A stretch of DNA of 64,000 bases, from assembly GCA_009823395.1 (NCBI GenBank), contig CM020510.1:18226273-18290272 (forward strand), written 5' to 3'. The notes beneath the pieces were generated by a model. It saw nothing but the letters and a program-made list of their open reading frames with translations. It made no database searches and was not told where the DNA came from. A program made the translations under genes and the position numbers. Below, piece by piece: positions 35,501 to 49,185 of the stretch. The stretch is from Thamnaconus septentrionalis. Taxonomy: Eukaryota; Chordata; Actinopteri; Tetraodontiformes; Monacanthidae. The first letter of the stretch is position 1; each line of letters starts with the position of its first letter.

Positions 35501-38500
35501 CCACATTGGGCAACTATTGATGGTTCCTTTAAGAAGTGTCTCACGTCTCTGATAACTTTTCTGTCTTCTAGTCGGATGTTGTGGTCTGGCAGGGGTCGCC
35601 GGCGGCAGCGTTCACTGAAACACAATAGGGGTTCAGTGACTCACTTAATGGTAATAAGTCACTGCTCTGCCACTCTCGGACCTGATGGATGGGGGACACA
35701 TTTTCGAGACCGTCACACAGCAGTCGTGCTGAATATTTTCTGTGATGTCTCTTTTTCAAACTGGGATTCTGGCTGCTGTGAAAAAAGTGGTTATCGCTTC
35801 TCTTAAGAACACACCGAAAAAATATTTCAAATGCTCCCATGACCCGACTGCTCGGCCTTCCAATGCTTGCGTTAGGCAGCGTGGATAATTAGCGCAACGC
35901 AGTTTGCTAAGCATCGCCCGCAACTGCTGGAGGCAGCCAATTAACGGGCAAAAAAACCCACCACTAATACATTGTTGAGTGAACACATCGGCATTGCCCT
36001 GCTCCAAACAATCAGTAAAGACCCTCAGCCTACTTGTGGACTGATTCAATATGAGTAATTAGAAAAAATAACGAGATATAGGCTAGCTTTCAATAGAACA
36101 ATCAATAAACACAATGCTTAGTTAAATTAAATAACTCCCTCAGAAGCAGAATGAACCTCAGTGGTAAAGACCAAGCCACAAACTCAACAGTTATGTTTAT
36201 ATTTGTGAAGATAATAAAATACTGGCTCAAATTTAGTCTATCTATAGTAACACAGTTATAAAATAAGTTTTTGATTTGATGGTCGTCAGCTCACACTGTG
36301 CTAGTCCACCTGCCTCCTTGTTCCACTGTTCTCCCCATGTTTAGATATTTAAAGCTCACGCATGCTTTTGAAACTAAACCAAACCCCCCTGAAAAATATG
36401 GTAAACCTAGACACGCCTCACTAATGGTAGAGAAGGAAGGAAGTTTTTTTTTTAATGCTTGCTAATTTGAATTTCTGTGCTTTATGAGAACGTCTTCATT
36501 GATCAATTTTGTTGAGTCTGCTTGTTTTCCTTCTGAGCCCTGTTCCAAAACTTAACACGGCAACGACTGAAACCCTAAAAGGAAAAACAAACCACGTTTA
36601 CATTAACAAAGTGAAAATAATTCATCACGTCCACCCTTGGTTTCCTGTCCCCATACTGCTTTTGTATGAATAATGATTTAACCGCGGCACGGATTCCATT
36701 GGAGACCAGTCACCTGGATCTGACACTAGTGGTATCGCGAAGCTTCCATTAATGTCCAATTTTCAATGAAAACAGAAATAGAATACAGACTGATAAGGGC
36801 AGCACACCATCCAGCTTCACACCAAACCACATAATTACTGCAATGGGCTATGGCGAGGGATCATATCCTGGCGCGCGGGGGGTCAGCGGCGATAAGCTTC
36901 AGCCGAGCTCCCAACATGCGGCATAATTACTCTATTGATAATTCTCCAGGAAATCGGCAGCGGCCAATAGCAGAGCTCCAATTTTAATGGATTGGATGGC
37001 AAAACGAGGGAGGAATGGAGGAAAGCGGCTGCGTGGAGGCTGCACGGCTGTGTGTGTGTGTGTGTGTGTGTGTGTGTTGTGTCACATACGGGGGCTAGCA
37101 GCGAGGGCCTTTATTAGAAATAAGAATATGTTTAGGCCATAGGGGGACCAATTTTCCCTGGAGATAATAAGCCCAATAAAATGTAAAGCAGGGGAAGGGC
37201 CTGGCATGAGGTCCAACCGTAGCTGTTTATCTGTGTGTGTCCTGCATTAGCCCGTTTATCCCCAGCCTCAAATTAGCTAATCATTCTCCAAGGGGAAGGA
37301 CTTGGTCGGGAAATTGACATTTAGTAGCATAGGCTCACTCTATTAACTACAGTAAATTTAATTTGCCGCACACCGCAGAAGTGGGCCGTTTTCTTTGCCA
37401 TCAGAGGGAGAGAAGGGAGATGGCGGGGGGACAGAGGGAAAGAGAGAGAGAGAGATTGTGTTTATTGCATCCGCCGCTCCTGGCCCCGATTCGCTTGGCA
37501 GAAAATATAAGGCCCCGGCTTGGAACACCGCAACTATGTTGTATTCCCTCCCATGTCCCGTTGATTACAAACATACGCCGGCATTGTCAACACATAGATT
37601 CACCCATTCCAAGGTCTGTTTGGGCCATCGATGGATCGTCCCGCTCCCGGAGACTCCAGACTCCTCCCAGAAACGCCAATAATGTCCTTGCTCCCGCTCC
37701 CACGCGGGTCACGAGCCTCCTCTGAACGGCGAGCGTGTGTCAGGGACGCCAGATCACGTCACGGGTCTGATTTCACCTCGACCTCACGAATCTGACATTT
37801 TTTAACTGAATCCTTTTTGATAGCCACTCTAGGATGCCTCCGCTCAGCTAGACGCAGTGCCGTTGGTTTTCTTCTTTGAAAAACACTCAAACACAAGTGT
37901 TTGATTTGGTGTCTAGCCAGCTTCGGCTAAAGCACAAGCTCCAAATTCAAATAATTAATAACTTGATGAACAACAAACCCAACATATTTTTAGAGTTTGT
38001 AATAAAACAAGTGGCTAGTTTACATAACGTTGGTGAAATTATAATGTTAAACAGTGACCGTTTCTTGACCCTTTTGAAATGTTCACACACTTGTTCTTGT
38101 CTGAAGAGGAAAATGAAAAAGACAGGGTCAGAAAGATGGATAGGTGGTGAAAGAAAAGGCCGAGACGTTTTCTCAGTTGTCGCGGTTTTGTTAAAATGCA
38201 CAATCGTGCAAGCACATGAGCTACGTTAGGCCATGTTGCAACACATGACCGGAATCAAAGTGCCCCGCGTGGCAAAGTTGTGATTTGATTCTGACCTTTG
38301 CGCACAAAACCATAATTTTCACTGCTAATTTACTTTTGAGGAACTGTAAATCGAGCAAGGGGTTCTTTTTCTTTTTTTTTTCCCAGGGCCTTCAACTAGT
38401 GCAGCTTCTCTCCAGGGAGCGGGGCGGCCGCCGCCTAATTGATTGCAACAGTTGTCAGAGTGTTGTCTGTTAGAATGGTGACAGTCGTCTGAGGAAAGTG

Positions 38501-39462
38501 ATTAGTTTTCTGTCGTGCCGCGAGACAGCTCTGGATGTCCCAAACTGCAAACTAATAAAGTGGAGGGAAGCAATAAAGCTCGTGGACAGCAGGTTTGACT
38601 GTTTTTATAGACAAATCAATAAAATGATAGATGATGGAAAATAACGGCATCTCGCCCCCCCACTCCCCGATTTCTACTGGGATTTCAAATCATGCCCCGC
38701 GCACACCGTCGAGACGCACTGTCATGTGCAACAATGAGCACGTGAACACACACACACACATGCATCCATGGCGGGCAGTGGACGCGCAATGAATGTGATG
38801 CTGAAATAAAAACGCAACCTGTTCACTGCTCCTTTGTTTTTGTTTTATTTCAAGCTGAAATGTTTCGAGTCATTGAAATATTTATTGAATTGTCACTTTC
38901 AAATAATCCCCCGTTTCTTTTTGGGGTTTTTTCTATGTTAAGCCTCATGATCTAAGTCAGGTTCAAGCCCAGTTCAAGCTGGGGTTGTGGCAATAGTGCA
39001 AAACACAACAGAAAGTCACTTCTTAAGCCTTTACAATAGTCAATGTGGAGTCCACACTAAAAAAACCCGACATTTCATGATATTTGAAACACATTTCTGT
39101 CACAGCCATAAAAGACTCATCATTAGTTGCATTGATCAAGAGTCAGCGCATTATTATCAGTTCCCTTCTCTTATTAGCTGGACAAATTCTATATTTCTAT
39201 AGTTTGTATCAATAAATGCTTTCATTTTGTGTGACAGTTAGTTGCATTGTGTGAAACCCAACACTGCCTGCTGTATATAGTAGGGTTTAGGATTATAGAC
39301 ATGACCTTCTGGTTATCTTGGTGTTTAAATGATACGTGTATTTAGTGTTTTTTTTATGTGGTAAATCTCCAGTTGTAAATCTTTTTTGACCACGGGGCCA
39401 ATATTGAGATCAATACAGAGCACAGGCCTTCCTCCGAGCCCTCCTCTAATTGCCTTTATTTC

Positions 39463-39507
<45 letters not shown>

Positions 39508-42500
39508 TGTCATGGGTGTCGGACTGTATATAACTGAGTTATTAGGTCCAAGGAAGAGGAATGACTTTGCCCTATAATAACTTTATTGCAATGTAGCCAA
39601 ATCTGTTTCCTTGAAAAGAAATCTTTAATTTTATGTTTGAGCAAATCAATTCAAATTGTGTCAGCCACGTAGCCGTGCATGTGTTCAACTCGTTTTGGAT
39701 GTGCTTTGAATGTAATACACGTACTGGAGGTATTGTACTACAGTAAAACAGAGGCTCAGTTCTCACTCGCTAAAAGCAATTTTCGCATCATATTAGCAGT
39801 GAATTACGAGCAGCTAACAACACCTCGTCCTGGCCGCATCTCATCTCCTCCTCTGGTTGTGTTTGACGCCACAGGAGCGGCAGCCGCAGCCGCCGGCGGA
39901 GGAGCCAAAGCCGCAGCAGGCGCAGGAGCCGCAGCAGAGAGCGGGACAGGAACCGACACAAGGGCCGCGATCGGGATCGGGATCGGGATCGAGATCGGGA
40001 TCGGGATCGGGATCGGGACAGAGGGAGGGACAGGGACAAGGACAAGGACAAGGACAAAAGTAAAGACAAGGCAGACAAGAAAGGGTGAGTAAAGAATAAC
40101 TTTTTTTCTTTAGGTATAGGAGGAGGCGGCCATGAAAACTAATAATCAATGCGTCCCAGTCCAGTCTAAACTTCAGACCTCTTGGTTGCGACAACACGGA
40201 GCTCAGTCCCGACCGCTCCGTCTGTCCATGCGTCACCTCATCCATCAGTCCATCATTACCTTTCCACCTTCATTTCCCCTGCAATCAAACACCGGCCCCT
40301 TTACCATGACAGAGATCCCCTCTTGCAAAATAATAACTCATGGCGATATGTACAGATGGAGAACCGGAGTGCTCCAGAGGTCCGGCTCTTAGGAAGGGTT
40401 TTTTTTCGCCGAGACGTGTTGATCTTCTTAGCTCCGCTCGCCCTCGCCCTCTGGGCCGGCCTGCAATAAGCCCGGCCACCTAACTGCATCATATGCATCT
40501 CCGGTGTGCTAATACAAGCGTTTAAAAAAAAGAGGTCTATGTTAAGGCGACACTTGGAAGTTCTGCATTTCGCCGGCTGTGATCCCCCGGCGGAACCAGT
40601 TAGAACCAGTACCAGCGGTCCTCTGGGCTGCGGAGCTCTACTCTCCGGCTCTAACCTCTTTAGAGGCCACCGGTGGCCCGAGCGGGGATAGCGCCCCGCG
40701 CCGCGCCCTAATGTAATTGGAGGCCTCCGTAATTGGACTTGTAGCCACTTGTGGTGCGTTATATTGAATGGCACAGGTGTGTGTATAAGAGTATTGATTC
40801 CGTGAGTGCTGGTGCCACAAGTGAGAGCGGCGTTTTGTGGTCTTGGTTTTTGCCGTCAGTCAAGTGGCTGCTGCATGTTATAGGATGTATGTAATAATTC
40901 TGTAACTTATTACAAGGCTGCATTTTTAGCCAGCGGTGTTTGCATGATTGGGCAGCTGGTCTGACTGGTAAAGGAAACTCCTTTTTTGTATTGAAGCAAT
41001 TTAAATGACCTTAACTTTACAGTATGGACAATGAGCAAGCTGAACAACATACCTTGTTAATGTTACGCAAGAACTTGCCAGAGAAAACATTTCAGGCTGT
41101 CTTGATGTTCCAGTAGATTTACTAAGAGAAGAATCATTAAAGCCAAATGGCAACTCGTGCTTTTGCAACCGACTGAACTTGATTTCTGTCCCTCTGATAT
41201 TGTCGATGCAACCAGTGCGGCCTCGTGGGGCCCAGCATCCTTGGCAAGGTCTTCTCGTGTGAAAACCAATGTCAAAACTAGACATTGGCATCAATTTAGC
41301 CACGGTGACCCCCCTCGAAGGGGAAAAAAGCCGCAAGGATTCACTTCTGCTCTTGCTAGGATGTTGTCCATGCAACAGATTGGCGGTCAAAACCTTAATA
41401 TGCAGGATGTAGGGATACGTTTCTCAGCTTGTGCAAGGCCTTTGATCGTGTAGGTGTAAACATGTCCAATGTGAGTGCAAAGGTACTAATGAGCGTTAGA
41501 AATTTCCTTAACACACGAGCTGTGCCTCCGTTGCTTAGAATCACACACATCTTTTACAAAACCAGCTCATTTTAAATGCATCCGTGCCTACTTTCAGTAG
41601 GTTCTTTTATTCCTAGCTGCAGTTATTTTTATTCTCTAGTGAATTTGCTTTGGACGCCAGAGAATACGGCAACCCGCCTCTGCGCGCGAACCGAAAAATT
41701 GAGATGCGGCTTTAAAGGAAAAGTGCCTCGTCTATTGGGAACGATTACATATTGCCCTTCTTAGATCCATATCAGGAAAACAAATAAAGCTAACAGTGAA
41801 ACGTAAGGCCGGCAGACTATATCTGTTTTCTTATTAAGGTTTCAATATCCTTCAGCATCGATAGGAATCTCCTGCTTTATCTCTGACCCCCCCCCCCGTT
41901 TAAGCTAGTCTACGCGCGCGTATGCGTGCGTGCACGAGCCCGCGCGGAACCATAGATACTATGTAAGTTCGTGCATGTTCGTATATCCACCTGTGGCCAC
42001 TTTGATATATTTCAATCTGCTGTTTGTCCCGTCTGGCCTTTGAATCGACTCAAAGTCTGTTGTTTGCTGTCTTGAATTTGAGTGTTTAGTCAGTGGCCAG
42101 TATGAAGAGTCACGTCATCCTGTTCATGTTGGTGTGTTGACGTGTTGTTTTTTTTTTTTTTTGGGTTTCTCTTCTGTTCTGCAATCAAGGTAAATCTCAT
42201 GAATGACAGTGAACTTCATACAGTCCTGTTGGCTAATTGTTCACCATCAGTGCAAGTCTGTTCATGATTGGCCTGGAAAACACTTGAAACATCTTCGATA
42301 TAAGATAACAACTTAGAAAAATAATCAAGCAAAGCCGTTGACTCAGAGATTTTCGGTATTTTGTGATATTCTAATTATTTAAAGGAGTTTTTTTGCCTGC
42401 AGTGCAAGATGAGAAGAAAAAGAATGTTTGAAAAAAAAAAAGTAAAACAAAACAATGCGGTAATTGCACAAAGTTCACCCCTTTAAGTCGTTTTCCTACC

Positions 42501-42850
42501 ATTAAATTAAAACATTGAGTTAAATTAATTATTTTTTACCGTACATATCAAAGCCTGCCTTTATACTGCACCTCTTATAGATTGAGATTTCAATCAAGTT
42601 GCTCTTCCCGTGTCCCCCCCCGATTTGTCACGAGGTTCCTGTTTTTCTCCACCTCCCCTTAAAAGAGTTCGCTTGAGATGAGAGACAGGAACTGGAAACA
42701 AAGTTTCCACCTTGTTGAAAACCCGGCCTTTCTGCAGCACTTCCTGTCTGCCACGCATCACCTCTTTCTGCCGCCTTCCCTTCCATTCTTCTTACGCTCA
42801 CGGCGGTTACAGGAGGAAAGCATCCTTTTGAAAGCCACTGCTCCCCCTCT

Positions 42851-42881
<31 letters not shown>

Positions 42882-45115
42882 ACCACAGCTTCATTTGCAT
42901 CCAGGTTTCCTTGCTGGGTGGCAGAGCGGAGCGGCGAGGTGTCGATGGCGGTAGCGAGGAGACTGTCTGTCAGGATGAAAGAGGGGCCCCCTCGCGGCGC
43001 GGCACCCTGACACCGACTCCGCGTGCCGCGCGCGCGCGCCGCACCGCGCGGTGTTGTCGCCATTAAACATTTAACACTCCTCTAATATGACAGCAGGCGA
43101 CGCCGCGGCTCCGCCGGCATGTTTTCCATGCAAAATTTATCGGAAAAGACGAGCCGCGGTTAAGAGATCTTGTCGCCTTTCACCGGTGGCAGAGGCTAAG
43201 TCGCTGATTGGAGGGCCGCGTGATTGTGTTTACCCAGACTAGTGTATGGGGTCAGCAGGCCAGTTTGCACTGCGTAATCCTCAGGCTTTTCTATTTGCAG
43301 AGACCACAGCGACGCGTCGTCCCCCAGTTTAAAGCGATATTTGCTTTTCACTGACGCGTAAAATTTAAATAAAATAAAATGACGATTTGGTTCGAGTCAG
43401 TAATGTATTAAAGTTCAGCATGGACATGTTCAACATCATCAAATGCTCCTCACGCATGTCAAAGTGTAAAATTTACATTCGATTAAATGTCTATTTCATT
43501 AGACGTTGGTGAATTTATTTCATTCAAAAAATATTTAAATTTAAGTTAATTGCTCAGCAGCAAAGAGCAGCAAATTCTCTTGTCTTCCTTGTGCTTCTCT
43601 CTCTCACACACACACACACGAGCGGCGCTGGTATTTCCTCTGAACTCCTTGTGGCTTCAGTCAGGTCAGGCTGTGTTTAATTAATTTCATTAGTCCATGT
43701 TTTTTTTTTTTTTTAAATTCCAAATGAGCGGCGGAGAAACAAACAGAGATGACAAGCGTGTATCTGCCCCCAGGCAGATAAATGACAGAAGTGTAATTTG
43801 AATGCGACAGCGTTTGTCACCGATTCCCACCTGTAATTAATGAGCGCAAACGTAGAAACTACAGCTAACAGATGGTGGTTTCTCCACAGAAAAGGGATTG
43901 AGTTTTAAAAATTTCTTTTGTTTTTTTCTTCTTCTTCTTCTTTTTCAGTGTTTTAAGCTCAGTAGCTGGTTGGTCTAAATCGCTTTAAATAGATTTGGTT
44001 ACAAGATGGTAGTTTCTCCCCCCCCCCTCCCTCCTATTAATGTCAAATCATATTTACACATCGCCATTCACTCCCTCCCGCGTCTCATTCCACATTCCAC
44101 ATCCGCCACTTCCCCGCTAATAGAATCGTTTGTCCAAGAAATCAGCCTATGAAAGAAATCTTCACCCCGTTGCGCCGTTCTCCCGATGACCTTGTTACGT
44201 TTCCTCCGTTAGCCAGCATCAAGGTGCTGGGGAAAAAAGCGCCGGCTGCCGGCTGCTTCCCGCACGCATCCACACCCGCGGAAAAAGGTCTCCCCAATTA
44301 GGCTGAACTCCTTGTGTATGCCAGGTTAATGGGCGGAGCCACGGTCCAGCTGCCTGGGCCCGGTGTCACCGGAGAGGGAAGCGGGCAGACGCTGGGCAGC
44401 GGAGGCGCAGAGGGCAGCGCCCGGGCCCTTCATATTAGCGCCGATTAGCTCTCGCTATGCATGTAAAACCAGGCTGCATAATGAGCCCAGGGTTAAAGGA
44501 ACCGGCTATCTTCCATTAAAGCGCCCCCCCCCTCTCCGCCCCACTTTTGATGTCTTTGTCTCCGCTCCGATCATTCGGGGAATCTCCCTCAGAAACAACT
44601 CTTCAAATCCTGCAGTTTACACCCACAAAGTCAAAAAAAAAAAACCCCTGCGACGTCGCTTCCCTTTAATTCCATCGCCGGCAACGGCGGCTTTTGTCTT
44701 GTTTGCCATCGCGGGGGCCGCGTTGATTGCTAAAATAACTCCTCTCATTACCGCGTCTCCTCCACCCCGCCTCACCGCGGGGGGGCTCGTCAGGACCCGG
44801 CAGACCCCAGCTTGGCCAGCTCTGCTCCATCACTGATGCTTAACCTATGGAAGGCCCAGGGGCTGATAGGCAGAGAGAAAATAAAACAAGACCCCCAGAC
44901 GCGCACACGGTTGATTTTCCCCACCTCCTCGCCGACTCTGAGGAAATGATTTTTTGCTTCTCTGCCTCTGTTAAACATCTATCAGCTCATTAGTGTTGGT
45001 AATACACAGAGAAAGTAAGTGTGTCTGTGTGTGCTATGCGCGTATGTAGCCCCCGCCTGCGGTATCTCCTCGGCCTGTTGGGAGCGTGCATGGGTGGTGA
45101 GGATGGGACTGCTGG

Positions 45116-45159
<44 letters not shown>

Positions 45160-45329
45160 TGTGTGTGCGTGTGTGTGCGTGCAATGCTGCAGGACTTTAG
45201 GCAGTGTCTGGCTCTGAGAGCAGGTCTGAGGAGGTAAGAGAGACTTCAAACACGGTCCTCAAAAGGTTAGGATACACTCACATTGACTTAAATCAATGGG
45301 CTGTAAGGGTGTGTGTTATTTGTGTGTGT

Positions 45330-45365
<36 letters not shown>

Positions 45366-45507
45366 CCAATGGTGTAGCAGCCTGGCAGCCAGGAGCAAGA
45401 AGAAAAATTTTAAGGAGTAGGTGAGCATGTGTGTCTGTAATAAGTGTGTGCAGTTTTGATGTTTTTTTTTTTACGGAGGCTTGTAATGTGGATATGTAAT
45501 GGGTTGG

Positions 45508-45544
<37 letters not shown>

Positions 45545-45715
45545 TCACTTGCAATACCCAATAGACAAACATGTGCAGAGTGTAGCAGCTGTATTGGCCT
45601 GTGGCTGTGTGCAGTCATTAGCTGCTTTTCCAGCGCCGATAATGAGCATACATTGGACAGAGAATAGCCTCGCTGCGTAAACTTTCACTCCGCGGTGAGC
45701 AACGCCGCCTTGCAA

Positions 45716-45763
<48 letters not shown>

Positions 45764-48040
45764 TCGTTACCTGCAACCCAACGATGTTGCGGCTTTCAGA
45801 CAAGAAAAGGCCCGAACCACAAGACAAGGCTGTCGTTTTGCCTCAAGTTGAATGATCGTCTGCAGGATGAAGACGCACGAGATGTTTTGTGCAACATTCA
45901 TTCCAACCTTTATGAATTTTGATCTTTTAGATAAAAAAAAAAAAAAAATAAAGTCATACGCCACTTCATTTATGCTGCTATATAGTAATGAGATAAAGGA
46001 CAGACCAGCAGCCAGATGAATGTGAAACATCTGCATTGCATTTGTCCAGGCGTTTTACTATTTTGCACTTAGACACCGTATTGCCTTCTACGTCCCAGTG
46101 ACCTTTCTGCTGTTCACTCGTGTGTATGTGGAGCAAAGGGGGGGTGGGGGGAAATCTGGCCACTTTTAATCACTGGAGAGACACCCTGAGAGAGCGATAG
46201 AGAGCTGTGACAATCCACTTAGTGCGCTCTGTAATCTGTTTAACCATTTAGTGAGCTGTTAGAGGAGTATGCAAACACACAGGCTCGCTGCGGGCTTTCA
46301 CGCAGGACGGACAGCCAGCCAGCCAGCCAACCAACCAGCCAGCCAGCCAACCAGCCAGCTCAGCCACCTGAACCGGGGCGAAGCGCTTCGGCACCGTAAC
46401 ACGTTTAGAGTTGCTTTGTGTTACGTTTATGCACGTTTGTTTTGTGCTGATGTGCTGGAGATCTGCTGGAGTCACTGAGAGGAGCCAGGCCTGGAGCGCG
46501 ATGACAGAGACCAGACATGGCCAAAGAGAGGTCCCCCCCCCCCCAATCCAATTACTCCCTCCTCCCCCTCCTCTGTACTCCTCTTTCCAGTTCTATTCTA
46601 CTCTGTTCTACTGTACTACTTTTCTTTTCCCTCCTCTACCGGGCCCTATCAGACTATTCTTCTCCATGCCATTCTACTCTTTTCTACCTCACAGGACTGG
46701 CCGTTCTAAGTTAGATCACTGGAGGATGCAGGCAGGACCACAAGCAGCTTTTATGAGCAGCAAAGGCAGCAGGCAGGCAGGAAAGGACGGCCGTCATTTA
46801 GGGGTGTTATGTAAATTTCCTCATTGACAAAATATGTGTCTTTGGTCTTTTGTGTGTGTCTCTCTCTCCCTCCCCACACACGGAAAGCAAAGTATTTTTG
46901 GTTTCCAGGAAGCAGTTTTGTCAGAAGCACGGCGGGGAGCTAAAAAAGACGGTTGCTCTGCGGAACGACGAGCAAAAAGCGGCGCCGCGTCAATGTTTAA
47001 TTTTCTCCAGACTAGCAGGTCTTATTCATCTGCGCCCAGGGCAGCGGACGGCGTCGAGTGAAGTCTCGCGCCGACGAGAGAGGCTGAGAGCGGGAATGCA
47101 TTACAAAGAGAGTTGCTCCGAGTTGAAGAGAGCAGACAAAGTAAAACAGGAAAGGGGAAAGAGGAGGCTGCATCTTAGCCGCGTTTAAAGTTGCACAAAG
47201 AACCTTTTGTCAAGCGTTTCCACTCGCGCCGAGTCCTTACCTTGAGGCATTTATAGAACCAGAGTTCCTCTTTTGGCTGCATAAACGGCGCGCAGGTTGT
47301 GCAGCTGTGCTGCTATGACTTGACTGTCGGAAAAAGGGCGCGTTTCTAATCTGCGGTGGATTATTTTCTCTCGGAAATGAAATAAACTTTTGCTACAACT
47401 TCGAGTAGCAGAGGCTTTTTGTGCAGGGTATGCTGATTAATTGTGATGCCCGTGAAATCGTAAGGTGCAGCGACTATCGCTAACTTATCTGTGGTTGTGC
47501 TAGTCAGTGCTGACTATTTCTTACCGCATACAGGTCACTGCAGATCAGCTGGTTGTTTAAGATAACGCTGGATCGTCTTCAAAGAGGATTTCATACAGTG
47601 AAATCATTAAGTCTGTTTTTATAATAGTATTTTAATATAATATGCTGGGTGCAGGCTTGAAATTCCTTATGCTTTACTGCGTATTCACAACTGTTCAGTA
47701 GAGTGGGACAGGTCATTACTATATAACATCAATCACAGCTTCCAGTGACCATGAAGCAGGATAACGGAGGCAAAAACAATATTCTGAGGAAGCCGCTCGC
47801 ACCACAGCGTCGGCCACAGCGTCGGGTTTAATTGCACCGAGCGAGTGCACGTTTCTGTTTCTGCTTCCATCCATCGACTCCCTCTGGCTCCACAGCAGAG
47901 GAACGGTGCCGCCTGGACAGCAGGCTCCGCAAGCCTGATGAGCTCCCTCAGTAATTAAAAGAGTCGCACTCGATGGCGCGATATGACGCGACGCACTCCA
48001 TGTGAACACAGCCACAAACAGCGGCCGGTCTCGGCTTTGG

Positions 48041-48135
<95 letters not shown>

Positions 48136-49139
48136 TGCCGCAGTGAAGTGCAACCGCTCTTTAATTAAATAAAGGAATTGGTTATTATAAATGAAATATA
48201 TGTATTAAAACATTACTCTAAGCATCTAATTAGAAATAGGTCTTCAGTATTCTTACACTCTAAGTTCAACAACATTGTGTTTTTAATCACCCATCGTGCT
48301 GCTACCTAATTGACCACATTATGCTATAGTGTAAATGGAGATTAATGGGTTATTCCTCGTTGATTTAGTCTAAAAACAAAACAAAACAAAGAAGGTTGAA
48401 TAAACTGCCAAAAGAATTGCAGATTGAAGCAGTTCATGAGGTCGCAGTTTTCTCCCAACATCTATTTTGACTGGCGCTTTGGCTTTGGTAAGGCCCTAAT
48501 TTATTTATTTACGTATGTTTTTGAACAGCAGCAACAGCTCCGGCTGGAACATCTGTGAGCGTCTGTGAGCCGGCGCTGTCTCTCTGTCTGTTTGCATTAG
48601 TAGAAGACTTTGGTTAACTTTTTCTTTTGACCGTTTTTGTGTTTTTTTTTTTTTCTTCCTTTCCTTAAAGCCTACGCGCGCGCGCACGCACGCACGCACC
48701 GACGCTGAAAAGCAGACTGCCGAGCGCTCAGGGCAGTGTTATTTTGTCTTCTGACAGACAGACAAAAAGAGAGAAAAGAGAGACTTACACCGGCCAGTGA
48801 TTAGGCCAGTTTGACAGCGCCGAGAACAGAGGGGGTGGAAGATCAGCACGCGGGGAGAGCTGGGAGAGAAAGAGAGGGAGCGGGGGGGGGGGAAAGAGAA
48901 ACGGCGTGGCAGAAAACGGTGTGTGGATGATATGAATAACAATGTGCGCGGTGTGTCTCGGCGGACCCCCGATAACCTGCAGACCTGAGCCCTCTCGCTG
49001 TGACAGGCTGGCCTTTGTGGCCACTTTATCCTGCCTGTACACTTGTAAGGTAGAGCTGGGATAATCGCACCTAATCTAATTAAGGCTAAAGAGGGCCATG
49101 ACTGAGGCTGGCCAGAAGCAGACTGGGCACTCCACTCAC

Positions 49140-49185
<46 letters not shown>

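Larger units (their letters stand above)
23996..39874 (+). other. rsrc1: rsrc1 intron 2
   Basis: A 15.9-kb intron. It carries a MITE (27824-28344), a LINE-like 3' tail (32640-32735), CA, GA and AAG microsatellites and several ORF-free blocks that look conserved (25430-25660, 30690-31240, 36780-37340). GC-rich patches at 28650-29450 give spurious long frames. No further exon is needed: exons 2 and 3 join in frame and the product length fits the family. Confidence 0.8.

Noticed and set aside
39969..40016. Regular repeat array considered as CRISPR-like
   Set aside because: It is a contiguous hexanucleotide without spacers, lies in a eukaryotic coding exon, and encodes Arg-Asp repeats.
39788..40245. 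Long minus-strand frames (up to 134 codons) across rsrc1 exon 3
   Set aside because: They are antisense shadows of the GATCGG and CGG/AGC repeats; the plus-strand reading has matching splice sites and the family sequence.
44363..44836. 157-codon plus-strand frame
   Set aside because: GC-rich chance frame with homopolymer tracts and no family similarity; likely non-coding intron sequence.
48000..48160. Poly-Thr/His and poly-Cys/Val frames
   Set aside because: Direct translations of the (GT)46 microsatellite.
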